From: a virus
Strand: one strand, 5' to 3'
DNA: 38,238 bases
IMG/VR virus record: IMGVR_UViG_3300035698_002549
Location: 1 to 38,238 of that record
Part shown: piece after piece, positions 14,987-22,999 of the stretch
Layout: each line of letters starts with the position of its first letter
How positions within the stretch are numbered: position 1 is the first letter of the stretch
Notes under the pieces: generated by a model
What the model saw: the letters and a program-made list of their open reading frames with translations, nothing else
Database searches by the model: none
Told to the model about the DNA's origin: nothing
Position numbers and translations under genes: made by a program

Positions 14987-15817
14987 ATGCAGGATCTAAA
15001 AAACAAGCATAAAAACCAGACCGCCTGGATCATAGGGTCCGGTCCGTCACTTGAACACCTTACCCAAGAAGACATTGGAGACGGGCCTGTCATTACATTG
15101 AACACTGCGATTATAGCCGTTGAACCCTTAAACCTATCTAATCCAGTTTATTCCATGCAAAAAGACGGTGGATCAAAGCGCAGACGGTCAACAGCAAACG
15201 GTGGGGATAATCTGTCTCCTGATTGTGATCATAGAAGTGAATGTGGGGTTGAATGTGGCGTCTTAACTATGCCAAAAAAGGCGACATTACTATTGCATGA
15301 TCTTGAATCAAAATACTGTTTTTCTGATTACCATGACCGCTATGTTTTAAATCTTAAAGAATTAGGATTGCCAAAGAATGTATTTTCACTAATTTTTGCC
15401 GTTAAAGCGGCTCAATATATGGGATGTGATGATTTTAAATTCATATCTTGTGACGCCCATACTATCGGAGACATGCGGACGTATATCCCAGGCAAAGGAA
15501 TATTCGAAGAAAATTATCTCGAACAGATAGGTAGGTTTAAAATCCATTTGATTGGCATACCGCACGAATTTATCACACCTGGTCGGTGGGACAAGGAGGT
15601 AAAGGTGGACGAAAAAAAATTCATAGAATACATCGAAGACATGAAAATAATGAAATTGAAAAAGGGTGATGTGGTTTTCGTTCGCGTCAACCATCCTATT
15701 GCAGCCGAAGTCGCGGTCAGCATTTCAAAAGGTGTATCGGAAAAATTGCCCAAGGGCATCAACGTCATTGTCTTTGACAGTGCTGCCGACATTGGAGTAA
15801 TGAGGGCTGGATCTTGA
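14987..15817 (+). CDS. MptE/DUF115-like protein fused to a small phage domain
   Basis: A 276-residue protein in two parts. Residues ~1-200 start with TAWIIGSGPSLEHLTQEDI; the GSGPSL loop typifies the MptE/DUF115 (Maf-like) superfamily associated with flagellin or surface glycosylation. FAVKAAQYMGCDDFKFISCDAH fits the family's later strand. Residues ~215-276 (MKLKKGDVVFVRVNHPIAAEV...LPKGINVIVFDSAADIGVM) resemble a free-standing small phage domain of the type 'LKxGDVVxVRV...VxVxDxxxDIGV'. An in-frame GTG at 15605 with its own AAGGAGG could express this C-terminal part alone. It opens a cassette of sugar-transfer genes. Family assignment is moderate. Confidence 0.65.
   Translation: MQDLKNKHKNQTAWIIGSGPSLEHLTQEDIGDGPVITLNTAIIAVEPLNLSNPVYSMQKDGGSKRRRSTANGGDNLSPDCDHRSECGVECGVLTMPKKATLLLHDLESKYCFSDYHDRYVLNLKELGLPKNVFSLIFAVKAAQYMGCDDFKFISCDAHTIGDMRTYIPGKGIFEENYLEQIGRFKIHLIGIPHEFITPGRWDKEVKVDEKKFIEYIEDMKIMKLKKGDVVFVRVNHPIAAEVAVSISKGVSEKLPKGINVIVFDSAADIGVMRAGS
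15605..15817 (+). CDS. Possible internal in-frame translation product (70 aa)
   Basis: AAGGAGG at 15594-15599 is followed five to six bases later by GTG at 15605, in frame with the larger gene. The product would be the 70-residue C-terminal domain starting (M)DEKKFIEYIEDMKIMKLKKGD. The strength and spacing of the site equal those of the genuine starts nearby. Either the larger gene arose by fusion and keeps the old start, or both proteins are made. Confidence 0.45.
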   Translation: MDEKKFIEYIEDMKIMKLKKGDVVFVRVNHPIAAEVAVSISKGVSEKLPKGINVIVFDSAADIGVMRAGS

Positions 15818-16227
15818 AAAACTTACTAACGGCTATTTTCGGTAAAACCGCAGGGTCTACGCTTTCGACTTCTGTTGGCGGTCGGATTTTCCTTGACGAA
15901 GCGCCTGCTGATTCAGAGTTTCCGTATGCGGTTTTTCAAGTTGTGAATACATCGCCCGAAAGAACGTTTACAGAAGACTTCGAAGAAACGTCAATCCAGT
16001 TTTCGATTTATTCCGATTCACTTTCAGCTACTGAGATTTCAACTATTCAAGGCTATTTAGACTCGCTGTTTGACGAAGGCTCGACTTTTGCAGTTACCGG
16101 GTCAACATTGATCTGGATGCGGCGAAACAATACGGTGACTATGACCGATAATATAACGACTGATTCAGGCACGTTCACGCTTCGGCATTGGGCAACTGAC
16201 TTCGACATTCTCGTATCAAAGGATTAA
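15814..16227 (+). CDS. Tail completion-like protein (DUF3168-like)
   Basis: A 137-residue protein with the pattern of DUF3168/tail-completion proteins: a hydrophobic N-terminal helix (LLTAIFGKTAGSTLS), then GGRIFLDEAPADSEFPYAVFQVVN and FTEDFEETSIQFSIYSDSLSATE, and a final strand FTLRHWATDFDILVSK. It would sit at the head-proximal tail end. The start is a TTG overlapping the preceding TGA (TTGA), with GAGGG upstream; no ATG is available. It is flanked on both sides by sugar-modifying genes, an unusual position. Confidence 0.75.
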   Translation: MKNLLTAIFGKTAGSTLSTSVGGRIFLDEAPADSEFPYAVFQVVNTSPERTFTEDFEETSIQFSIYSDSLSATEISTIQGYLDSLFDEGSTFAVTGSTLIWMRRNNTVTMTDNITTDSGTFTLRHWATDFDILVSKD

Positions 16228-16229
16228 CT

Positions 16230-17447
16230 ATGATATCAGTAATCATCCCGGTTTTAAATCAACACGAACTCACGGATATTTGCATCAACGAAGTTTTGCG
16301 AACTGTTGACGCAAAAGATCTTGAATTGATTATCGTTGACAACGGATCGGAACCGCCAATCAAACCGCCGTTTTCAGGGTTTGCCGAAACTAAGCTGATT
16401 CGGAACGAAGACAACAAAGGGTTTCCGGCTGCTGTCAATCAGGGGATGCGTGAAGCTACCGGTGACGTGATCGTGCTTTTGAATAATGACGTAATCGTGA
16501 CAAACGGGTGGGCTTTAAAGCTGGTATCTGCCCTTGAAGAATTCGATATAGTTGGCCCGGTGACTAACTATTGCGCTGGTATGCAAAAGGTTCAAGCCGA
16601 AACATACGAAGATATTGCAGATCTAAATAAAAGTGCTGGTGATTGGGCTGAAAATTGGGACGATTCGGTCGAGCCGGTAAATTTCATTATTGGTTTTTGC
16701 ATGGCATTTCGTAAATCGCTTTTTGACGAGCTTGGCGATTTCGACGAATCGCTATGGCCATGTTGCGGTGAGGAAGTTGATTTCTGTTTCAGGGCCAAGG
16801 AAGCTGGAAAGCATGTTGCCATTGTCAACGGATGCTATGTCCACCACGAAGGCAGCAAGACGTTTGCCGACTTGGAAGAGTCGGGCAAACTTGACTACGC
16901 CGCTGTTTGCAAAAAAACCGATGCCCACCTTTTCGAGAAATGGGGTGGTAATTTTTGGGAACGTCAAGCCATAAGTTCAAGTCCTGAACCGATCGGCATT
17001 TGCCTGAACCTTGGATGCGGATACCATAAATTAAACGGGTTTATAAATATAGACAATCGGGCAGAGGTTGGGCCGGATCTGGTTTGCGATGTTTTGGCTG
17101 GATTGCCCTATGAGGACGGCTCAGTTGACATGGTTCGGGCTTATGACTTCCTGGAACACATTCCTATTGGTTCAACGGTGGGTGTTGTAAGCGAGATTTG
17201 GCGCGTTTTAAAACCGGGCGGCGTCTTCGAAAGCTTAACACCTTCGACAGATGGCCGAGGGGCTTTCATGGACCCAACCCATGTAAGTTTTTGGAATTGT
17301 CATTCCTGGCTTTACTATTCAGACGATCAATACCGGGGGTTGTACGATATTAAAGCGAACTTTGAAATCGAATCAATCGAAGATAAAGAGATTATTTCAG
17401 GCATGGGAACAATCCATACTCACGTCATAGCAAAGGCGAAAAAATGA
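16230..17447 (+). CDS. Glycosyltransferase family 2 fused to a SAM methyltransferase
   Basis: A 405-residue bifunctional protein. Residues 1-~230 are a GT-A fold, family 2 type: SVIIPVLNQ, IIVDNGS (34-40), NKGFPAAVNQG, NNDV (85-88) as DXD-like metal site, and EEVDFCFRAKEAGK. Residues ~255-405 are a class I methyltransferase: LNLGCG (259-264), NID (273-275), DGSVDMVRAYDFLEHI and VLKPGG. It probably transfers a sugar and methylates it or a neighbouring group. It overlaps the next glycosyltransferase gene (ATGA). A TTAAACGGGTTTAT match to the palindromic element falls at the domain junction. The target is unknown: virion protein, DNA or host surface. Confidence 0.88.
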   Translation: MISVIIPVLNQHELTDICINEVLRTVDAKDLELIIVDNGSEPPIKPPFSGFAETKLIRNEDNKGFPAAVNQGMREATGDVIVLLNNDVIVTNGWALKLVSALEEFDIVGPVTNYCAGMQKVQAETYEDIADLNKSAGDWAENWDDSVEPVNFIIGFCMAFRKSLFDELGDFDESLWPCCGEEVDFCFRAKEAGKHVAIVNGCYVHHEGSKTFADLEESGKLDYAAVCKKTDAHLFEKWGGNFWERQAISSSPEPIGICLNLGCGYHKLNGFINIDNRAEVGPDLVCDVLAGLPYEDGSVDMVRAYDFLEHIPIGSTVGVVSEIWRVLKPGGVFESLTPSTDGRGAFMDPTHVSFWNCHSWLYYSDDQYRGLYDIKANFEIESIEDKEIISGMGTIHTHVIAKAKK

Positions 17448-18133
17448 AAATCAGCAACTTTAAACTTGGAATTGGAATTCCGCTGACATTCCCAACCGTG
17501 CCGTCTGGGTTTTTCTATTCTTTCGCACTTATGGATAAGCCTGATTTTACGTTGATCCACGAAGACAACGGGCCTATTGATACCCTTCGAAACAACATTG
17601 TTTTACGGGCGTTGAATGCGGGTTGCTCCCATGTTGTGATGATGGATACAGACATGGAATATCACCCTGAAACCATCCCGCGTTTACTGTCTCACAACCT
17701 ACCAATCGTGGGCGCTCTTTGTTATCGTCGATACCCTCCATTTGATCCGCTGCTGCTAAAGGGTGATCCGGTTGGTGGGTATGTAAGCCAAGACGAATGG
17801 GAAGAAGGCGAATTAAAAGAGGTTGACGCTACCGGTACAGGGTGCCTACTTTTCAAAATGGAAGTGTTCAGAAAAATGCCGCCTCCTTGGTTTCATTTTA
17901 GGGATAATCCAAATCAGGATATTGGCGGTGTGATTGGTGAAGATATCGGTTTTTGTTGGGACTTAAAAAAAGCAGGGCATAGAATTTTTGTGGATACCTC
18001 TGTACCATCAAACCATCTAACGACACTGGCCATAAACGATTCAACTTACCGCCTTTATAAGGCAATGAAAACGCGCCAAAAGGAACAGGCTATTTCAAAA
18101 GCACTATCCAGCGGCGACCAAAAAGGAGATTAA
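17444..18133 (+). CDS. GT-A type glycosyltransferase
   Basis: A 229-residue protein of a phage glycosyltransferase type. It has IDTLRNNIVLRALNAGCSHVVMMDTDMEYHPETIPRLL, with DTDM as the DXD metal-binding motif, then GALCYRRYPP, EVDATGTGCLLFKMEVF and IGEDIGFCWDLKKAGHRIFVDTSV, a usual acceptor-site region. It overlaps the preceding fusion gene, so the two are probably made together and act on the same target. It ends two bases before the tail tube gene, whose Shine-Dalgarno is inside it. Confidence 0.85.
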   Translation: MKISNFKLGIGIPLTFPTVPSGFFYSFALMDKPDFTLIHEDNGPIDTLRNNIVLRALNAGCSHVVMMDTDMEYHPETIPRLLSHNLPIVGALCYRRYPPFDPLLLKGDPVGGYVSQDEWEEGELKEVDATGTGCLLFKMEVFRKMPPPWFHFRDNPNQDIGGVIGEDIGFCWDLKKAGHRIFVDTSVPSNHLTTLAINDSTYRLYKAMKTRQKEQAISKALSSGDQKGD

Positions 18134-18135
18134 CC

Positions 18136-18567
18136 ATGGCAACCAGGGCAGTAGTTTTAAAAGGCGAATTTTGCAAGGTCACGATTGGCACCTATAAACT
18201 TCTGGGTGCTGGCACTTACTCAATTTCAGGCTTCACCAGAAACACTGAGGACGTTTCGGAGTTCGGAGACGACATCGACGTTTACGAATTCGTTACGGCC
18301 AACGGTGGCACCATTTCCATTTCGGATGTGCTTTACGATCCGACTGATACGACCGGCCAGGTGCTGCTTGATTCGGCTTGCCTGAATTATTCCAAGTTCG
18401 GGTCCGGTGGCATTTGCTTTTTTGTCAATTCCACGTCATTTCGAACCGTGGCCAGCGGTGGGCATTTACTCGTAACCAAGAGCCATGCGGTAGAAATGGC
18501 CCGAAACGGTTTGGGCAAATGTTCTTTTGAAGCGCAGGTTTCCGGTGGCGCAATGGTACTTGTTTAA
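18136..18567 (+). CDS. Major tail tube protein (probable)
   Basis: A 143-residue protein with AAAAGGAG before the ATG. Its position, directly before a frameshifting chaperone pair and the tape measure, is that of the tail tube protein. The sequence is beta-rich (GEFCKVTIGTYKLLGAGTYSISGFTR; GGTISISDVLYDPTDTTGQVLLDSAC; a final strand KCSFEAQVSGGAMVLV), consistent with the tube's beta-barrel. It is short for a tube protein but in range. No Ig-like extension. Confidence 0.8.
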   Translation: MATRAVVLKGEFCKVTIGTYKLLGAGTYSISGFTRNTEDVSEFGDDIDVYEFVTANGGTISISDVLYDPTDTTGQVLLDSACLNYSKFGSGGICFFVNSTSFRTVASGGHLLVTKSHAVEMARNGLGKCSFEAQVSGGAMVLV

Positions 18568-18584
18568 AACAAAGGAGATTAAAA

Positions 18585-19034
18585 TTGATATTTGATCTTG
18601 ATAAACGCGAAAAAGGTGATTGGTTCAAGTACTTCAAAAGCCACATTGACCCTGACACGCTGAAAGTGGTTTATGTCGAACCCGAACCGGATGCGGCAGA
18701 GTTCTGTATGCGGCCCATGGGTCCGTTCTTTTCAGAGCGCCGGAAGCTACGCAAGCGCGAATCCAAGATGGTGCTGAACCCTCAGACCAGGGGCATGGAG
18801 CGCGTGGCCTATCTGGTGGACCTGACAGCCGATGAAGAGGAAAAAGAGAACTCATTGGCTTGGGATTATGCCATTACCGGCTGGCGTGGCGTCTTCGTTA
18901 AAAAAGGCGTTGAGCTTGAATGCACGGCAGAGAATAAACTGCGGCTTTCGAACGTTCCTGAATTTGCCCGGTTTGCAACCCGTGTATTTGAAGTCATCAA
19001 CGGCGTTACGGGCGAACCGGAAAAAAACTCATAG
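18585..19034 (+). CDS. Tail assembly chaperone G (zero-frame product)
   Basis: A 149-residue, charged protein that by position is the gpG-like tail assembly chaperone. It starts at TTG 18585 with AAAGGAG eight bases upstream; no ATG is nearer. It contains basic and acidic helical blocks (ERRKLRKRESKM; DEEEKENSLAWDYAITGW). Near its end the codons GAA-AAA-AAC create a slippery heptamer just two codons before TAG. Such chaperones bind the tape measure during tail assembly. Confidence 0.82.
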   Translation: MIFDLDKREKGDWFKYFKSHIDPDTLKVVYVEPEPDAAEFCMRPMGPFFSERRKLRKRESKMVLNPQTRGMERVAYLVDLTADEEEKENSLAWDYAITGWRGVFVKKGVELECTAENKLRLSNVPEFARFATRVFEVINGVTGEPEKNS

Positions 19035-19345
19035 AGTGGGCGGTATGGCATGACGAATATGCGTCCACCTGTGACGGTTGCCGGGGAATGTATGCGGATA
19101 GAGTGCCACCCCAACAACCGCCTTGCGCGACTTGCAGGGTGGCACTCTTAGACGAAAATGAAGAAATTTCAAGGGTGTTTCTAATGGCCAGACGCCAAAT
19201 CATAACGATAGGACAAGACAACCGACCGGTGGATATTTCAATCCCGGCGGTCAAAGTCGTTATGGATTTATTCGGGGTTGAGGATCAAGTGGGGTGCCTG
19301 ACCAGTGTGGTCCGACTTTGGCGCGAAGTGGAGTTGAAAAAATGA
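18585..19345 (+). CDS. Tail assembly chaperone GT (-1 frameshift fusion)
   Basis: A 253-residue predicted product, join(18585..19028,19028..19345). After slipping at A-AAA-AAC, reading continues LIEWAVWHDEYASTCDGCRG through the -1 frame to the TGA at 19343. The T part has paired CxxC motifs (CDGC at ~19070, CATC at ~19127), consistent with a small zinc ribbon, and a helical end (VKVVMDLFGVEDQVGCLTSVVRLW). The T frame has no own start with a Shine-Dalgarno; the ATG at 19088 would lose the first CxxC. The frameshift is a conserved feature of siphovirus tails. Confidence 0.85.
19022..19028 (+). other. Slippery heptamer A-AAA-AAC for -1 frameshift
   Basis: The heptamer is in the proper phase of the G gene. 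Seven bases downstream, GTGG (19036-19039) can pair with CCAC (19065-19068) and GCAT (19048-19051) with ATGC (19059-19062), giving a candidate stimulatory stem at a typical spacer distance. Confidence 0.85.
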
Positions 19346-19791
19346 GGAAAAAGAACTGGAATCCTCAAAAGTACGATGGTGAATTGATGGACGCCAGTAT
19401 GGCGCGGCTCAAGAAGTGCGCCAATGTCGTCAAAGACAAGGCCAAAAGCAATTTGCTTCGGCAGATGGGTAGAGGTTGGGGATCACCCAAGAAACACAAG
19501 TTTAATATCACCCGTGGCGTTTACAAAATGGCCTACAGCAAGGGGAAATATCATAACACCGGGGCGAACTGGACGGCAAGAACAGCAGGTTCACTCATCA
19601 AGACAATTCGGGTAACTGAACAGCATGAAAGGTTCAATACCAATCTTGTCGGAGAGTTTCGAAACGTTAGAATCTATGCTGGAAACTATCTGGTGATGTA
19701 TGCGAAAATCTTTGAATATTATCGGCCATATATGAGAACAGCTTTAAACGCAAGCAAGCCGAAAATCAGGCAGATACTTTTAAACGGGTGA
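19342..19791 (+). CDS. HK97 gp10-like neck/tail protein (probable)
   Basis: A 149-residue basic protein with ATG overlapping the T-frame stop (ATGA). The family-like features are a first helix (ARLKKCANVVKDKAKSNLLRQ), TAGSLIKTIRV, and the C-terminal YAKIFEYYRPYMRTALNASKPKIRQIL, which matches the gp10 pattern 'YA-x-EYG-x-RP-xx-x-PAL'. Such proteins act at the neck. Its usual place is before the tail tube; here it lies after the chaperones and before the tape measure. Assignment is moderate. Confidence 0.65.
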   Translation: MRKKNWNPQKYDGELMDASMARLKKCANVVKDKAKSNLLRQMGRGWGSPKKHKFNITRGVYKMAYSKGKYHNTGANWTARTAGSLIKTIRVTEQHERFNTNLVGEFRNVRIYAGNYLVMYAKIFEYYRPYMRTALNASKPKIRQILLNG

Positions 19792-19795
19792 CACC

Positions 19796-22700
19796 ATGGC
19801 AGGCAAACCAGTAGGGACAATATATGCAGAGCTTGATCTGGATACGACCAAGTTCACCCGTGCGCAAAAAACCATCCTGAAAGAAGCCCAGGTGGTCACT
19901 ACTGGCGTTGAAAAGAATTACAAGACCTTGGGCGTCAAGTCTGCGGCGATGTTCAACGCCATGCGCGATCAGGCTGAAAACGCATATCAGGGGATTGCCC
20001 ATAGTTCCAGGGCTACGGCTGACGATATCGTTAGAGCTGAAAAAGCAAAGAACGCGAAAATCAAACAGTTGAATCAGCAACAGTTTGGCGATCAAAACAA
20101 GATGTTAACGCATCTGAAAAACAACTGGAAACTTTATGGGGCTGCTGCCGCTGCCGCTGTTGGCCTTGCGGTTAGATCATCCATAAAACAATACGAAGAG
20201 TTTGAGGTTGCTTTAAACAGGTTAGGCAATGTTTCCGATGATACCCTTGTCACTATGAAGGGGCGAATCATGGACGTTTCCCCGGTGCTTGGCTCAGTAA
20301 CCGAGTTGACCAAAGGTTATTATCAGGTCATGTCTGCCGGTGTTACCGAACCGTTAAAAGCCATGGAGCTTTTAAGGATTTCTGCCGGTGTCTCTAAGGA
20401 GTCAACTATTGAACAGGCCGATGCTGTCAAGGGTCTGGCCGCGTTAATGAGTACTTACAGCGACGAAGTAGAAAGCGCAGGGGCCGCTGCCGATTTGCTG
20501 TATGCCACAGAGCGATATGGTATTACAACAGTTGGCGAATTAACGCCCCTGATTGGAAACTTGGCTAATATGTCAAAAGCTGTCGGCCTTCATGCAAATG
20601 AAATGGCCGCTGCAATGGCTCAGATTTCCACTACCGGTGCCGGTACGTCTCAATCGGTAACGCAGTTACAATCCCTTTTAACTGCCCTGTCAAAGAAGTT
20701 TGAACTGCTCCCAGAATCCATTAAAAAATACGGATCATCTATTGCCGCCGTTGAAGACTTGGGGTTCGAAGGTGTTTTAAAGGAGATTTGGGACGCTACT
20801 GATGGGAACTCTTCAGCGCTTGTCAAAATGCTTGGACGGCAAGAAGCATACATGGCCCTGCTCCAATTATCCAAGAACGAATTTAAGGGGTATGAAGAGC
20901 GTCTCGTAGGCATGACGGATAAGGTAGGGGCTTTTGATGCCGCTTGGAAGCGATACGGACTTACGTTTAGGGCGACTAAAGAAGAGTTTCTAAATACCAT
21001 CGGGCGCGAAGCTGTCATGCTTGGCGAAGAGCTTGCACCGGCTTTAAAGGAGGTTATTGGTGACACTTCCGAATGGGTGGGTGAAAACCGGGGTCTGATA
21101 AATTCAAGCGTGGTCGGAACAATCAAAGCCATGACGATGGCGGCTAAAGCATACGCCACTGTTATGAATGCGGTTGGCGGTGTTTATAAATTTGCTGCAA
21201 CCGGTGGTGTTGGAGGGGCATTAGTAAGAGGCGTTGCCAGTGTAATTCCAGAAGTCGAACGGGTCACAGAAGAATTTGATAACATGCATGATGGTATTTT
21301 AACGGTTACTTCTGACGTTGAAGACTTTGGATATAGGTCTTCTGAATCTCTGCGGGAATCGGTTGAATACGGCAACAGGCTAAAGATAGAGGAAAACAAA
21401 CTTACAATTCGATTGAAAATAGCAGAACTTGAACAGAGAAAGGCAATAGCGAAGGAACAAAAAAAGATTGATGATGATTCTGCGTCTGAATATGAGAAGG
21501 TACTTAAAAAATCAATCAGCTATGGCGAGAAATTAAAAAGAGAGGAATTGGCACTTAAAATCAGGCTGGCCAAATTAGGAAACGAACAAACCGCTGATTC
21601 TTTAAAGGTTGATGCCGATGCACTTGCCGCCCACAACGCGCTGATCCTATCAAAAGATCAAAGCCTTGCACAAGACCGTCTTGACATTACAGAACGAAAC
21701 GCGGCTGCAAAAGCCAAAGCCGAAAAGACGTTTTTTGAGGGTTTCAAGGAAGGGCTTGAGAAATCACAAGAAGAAATGTATACTTGGGGCGAAGCTGGCG
21801 CGGACGTTGCCAAAGAAATGACAGACTCCATGACTTCAAGTTTATCGGATTTTATCAACCCGCTTTCAGATGAATTCCTAAGCCTAAGTTCTTTGGTCGA
21901 TACGGTTTTTGAGTCAATGGTAAATGCCGCTGCCGATGCGGTTTCGCGCATGGCTGTTGAGTGGGCCGTGGCTGAGGGTATGTCTTTTCTGCAAGACGTT
22001 ATGTTTTCGCATTCAGGTACTTGGGATATGAAGCCAGACGAAGCTGGCGTAGTAGTCCAAAAAGGCCAGATGATTATCCCAAGGGAAGCGTCAGAGAATA
22101 TCCGTGGGACGTTTGGGTCAATGGATGCGCTGGAAGCGTTTTCTAATTCCATGGCTGGCAAGGATCTATCCGGCCCTATATCCGATGCAGAACGGGCAGG
22201 GCTTGCATCTGCCGGTAGAACTATGGGACTCAGGGCGGCTACTGGCGCATCATTAATGGCTTCTGGCACGATAGACGCAAGCGGTTTTGCAAGGGGCATG
22301 ACTTCGCCGGGCGCCATGGTTGGATATGGGTCGGCGGCTGTTACCGGATACGCTACCAATGCGCTTGGCGTTCAATCTGGAAAGGTGTCGAACATTGGCG
22401 GCTTAATTGGCCAAATGGTAGGCGCTGCCGCTGCTGGCAAAGCTGGCGCTGTAGCTGGCGGGATACTTGGCCAAATGGTTGGTGACTTGGCCGCTGATAT
22501 TGCAAATGCAAGAGACAACGAAGACGTGCGGGACGCCATTGAAACCATGAACCCAGGGTACTTTGCAGGGAGACAGGCAACCCGTGGACTTCAAGGGATT
22601 GGCGAATTCGGATCGACCACGGCATGGGGCGGCATGGACCCAAGAGGTGGAGAATCGACCGGTGGTGGCGCTTCTGGTGGTGGCCGTGGCGGTAGCGGTG

Positions 22701-22999
22701 AAACGTCTTCTGATGCTTCGGGCGGTATGGGCGGCGTGCTTCATGGTGGGTGGACTTCCGGGCCGTTGTCTGGATACGATGTAAAGCATCATGGAACAGA
22801 GGTGACTCTTAATAAAAAAGAAGTTGATGTTTTAAGAAGCGTCATCGGTGGAAGCAACGACCGTCAATCACAATCAGGACCACAACAAATCAATATTATT
22901 TTCGATGGTCATACGGTTGGAACAATCATGGTAAACCAAATAAACGAAAACCCGGAAGTCGCAGACGCGATAGATATTCGGGTTGCTGCGGTGGCATAA
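19796..22999 (+). CDS. Tail tape measure protein
   Basis: A 1067-residue protein that sets tail length; at about 0.15 nm per residue it implies a tail near 160 nm. Residues ~130-340 match the PhageMin_Tail core (SSIKQYEEFEVALNRLGNVSDDT, ELTKGYYQVMSAGV, STIEQADAVKGLAALMSTY, ELTPLIGNLANMSKAVGL). Hydrophobic stretches occur at ~114-126 and ~870-920. A charged coiled-coil at ~520-600 contains a duplicated ~26-residue block. Residues ~945-985 are Gly/Ser-rich. The Shine-Dalgarno is weak, which fits the low amount needed. It ends one base before the next ATG. Confidence 0.93.
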   Translation: MAGKPVGTIYAELDLDTTKFTRAQKTILKEAQVVTTGVEKNYKTLGVKSAAMFNAMRDQAENAYQGIAHSSRATADDIVRAEKAKNAKIKQLNQQQFGDQNKMLTHLKNNWKLYGAAAAAAVGLAVRSSIKQYEEFEVALNRLGNVSDDTLVTMKGRIMDVSPVLGSVTELTKGYYQVMSAGVTEPLKAMELLRISAGVSKESTIEQADAVKGLAALMSTYSDEVESAGAAADLLYATERYGITTVGELTPLIGNLANMSKAVGLHANEMAAAMAQISTTGAGTSQSVTQLQSLLTALSKKFELLPESIKKYGSSIAAVEDLGFEGVLKEIWDATDGNSSALVKMLGRQEAYMALLQLSKNEFKGYEERLVGMTDKVGAFDAAWKRYGLTFRATKEEFLNTIGREAVMLGEELAPALKEVIGDTSEWVGENRGLINSSVVGTIKAMTMAAKAYATVMNAVGGVYKFAATGGVGGALVRGVASVIPEVERVTEEFDNMHDGILTVTSDVEDFGYRSSESLRESVEYGNRLKIEENKLTIRLKIAELEQRKAIAKEQKKIDDDSASEYEKVLKKSISYGEKLKREELALKIRLAKLGNEQTADSLKVDADALAAHNALILSKDQSLAQDRLDITERNAAAKAKAEKTFFEGFKEGLEKSQEEMYTWGEAGADVAKEMTDSMTSSLSDFINPLSDEFLSLSSLVDTVFESMVNAAADAVSRMAVEWAVAEGMSFLQDVMFSHSGTWDMKPDEAGVVVQKGQMIIPREASENIRGTFGSMDALEAFSNSMAGKDLSGPISDAERAGLASAGRTMGLRAATGASLMASGTIDASGFARGMTSPGAMVGYGSAAVTGYATNALGVQSGKVSNIGGLIGQMVGAAAAGKAGAVAGGILGQMVGDLAADIANARDNEDVRDAIETMNPGYFAGRQATRGLQGIGEFGSTTAWGGMDPRGGESTGGGASGGGRGGSGETSSDASGGMGGVLHGGWTSGPLSGYDVKHHGTEVTLNKKEVDVLRSVIGGSNDRQSQSGPQQINIIFDGHTVGTIMVNQINENPEVADAIDIRVAAVA

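Noticed and set aside
14952-14999. 15-codon open frame before the MptE-like gene
   Set aside because: It overlaps the next start and has no convincing Shine-Dalgarno; it may be a leader, but nothing supports translation.
19088-19345. Independent gene from ATG 19088
   Set aside because: No Shine-Dalgarno, and it would lose the upstream CxxC motif that the -1 frame carries; the frameshift explains the frame.
21658-22359. Long open frame (233 codons) on the minus strand inside the tape measure gene
   Set aside because: It is antisense to a strongly supported gene, has no Shine-Dalgarno, and its composition (Ser/Pro/Ala-rich) mirrors the complementary codons.
22353-22792. Overlapping minus-strand open frames with Arg/Gln-rich products
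   Set aside because: They are products of the Gly/Ser-rich repeat coding in the tape measure gene read in reverse.
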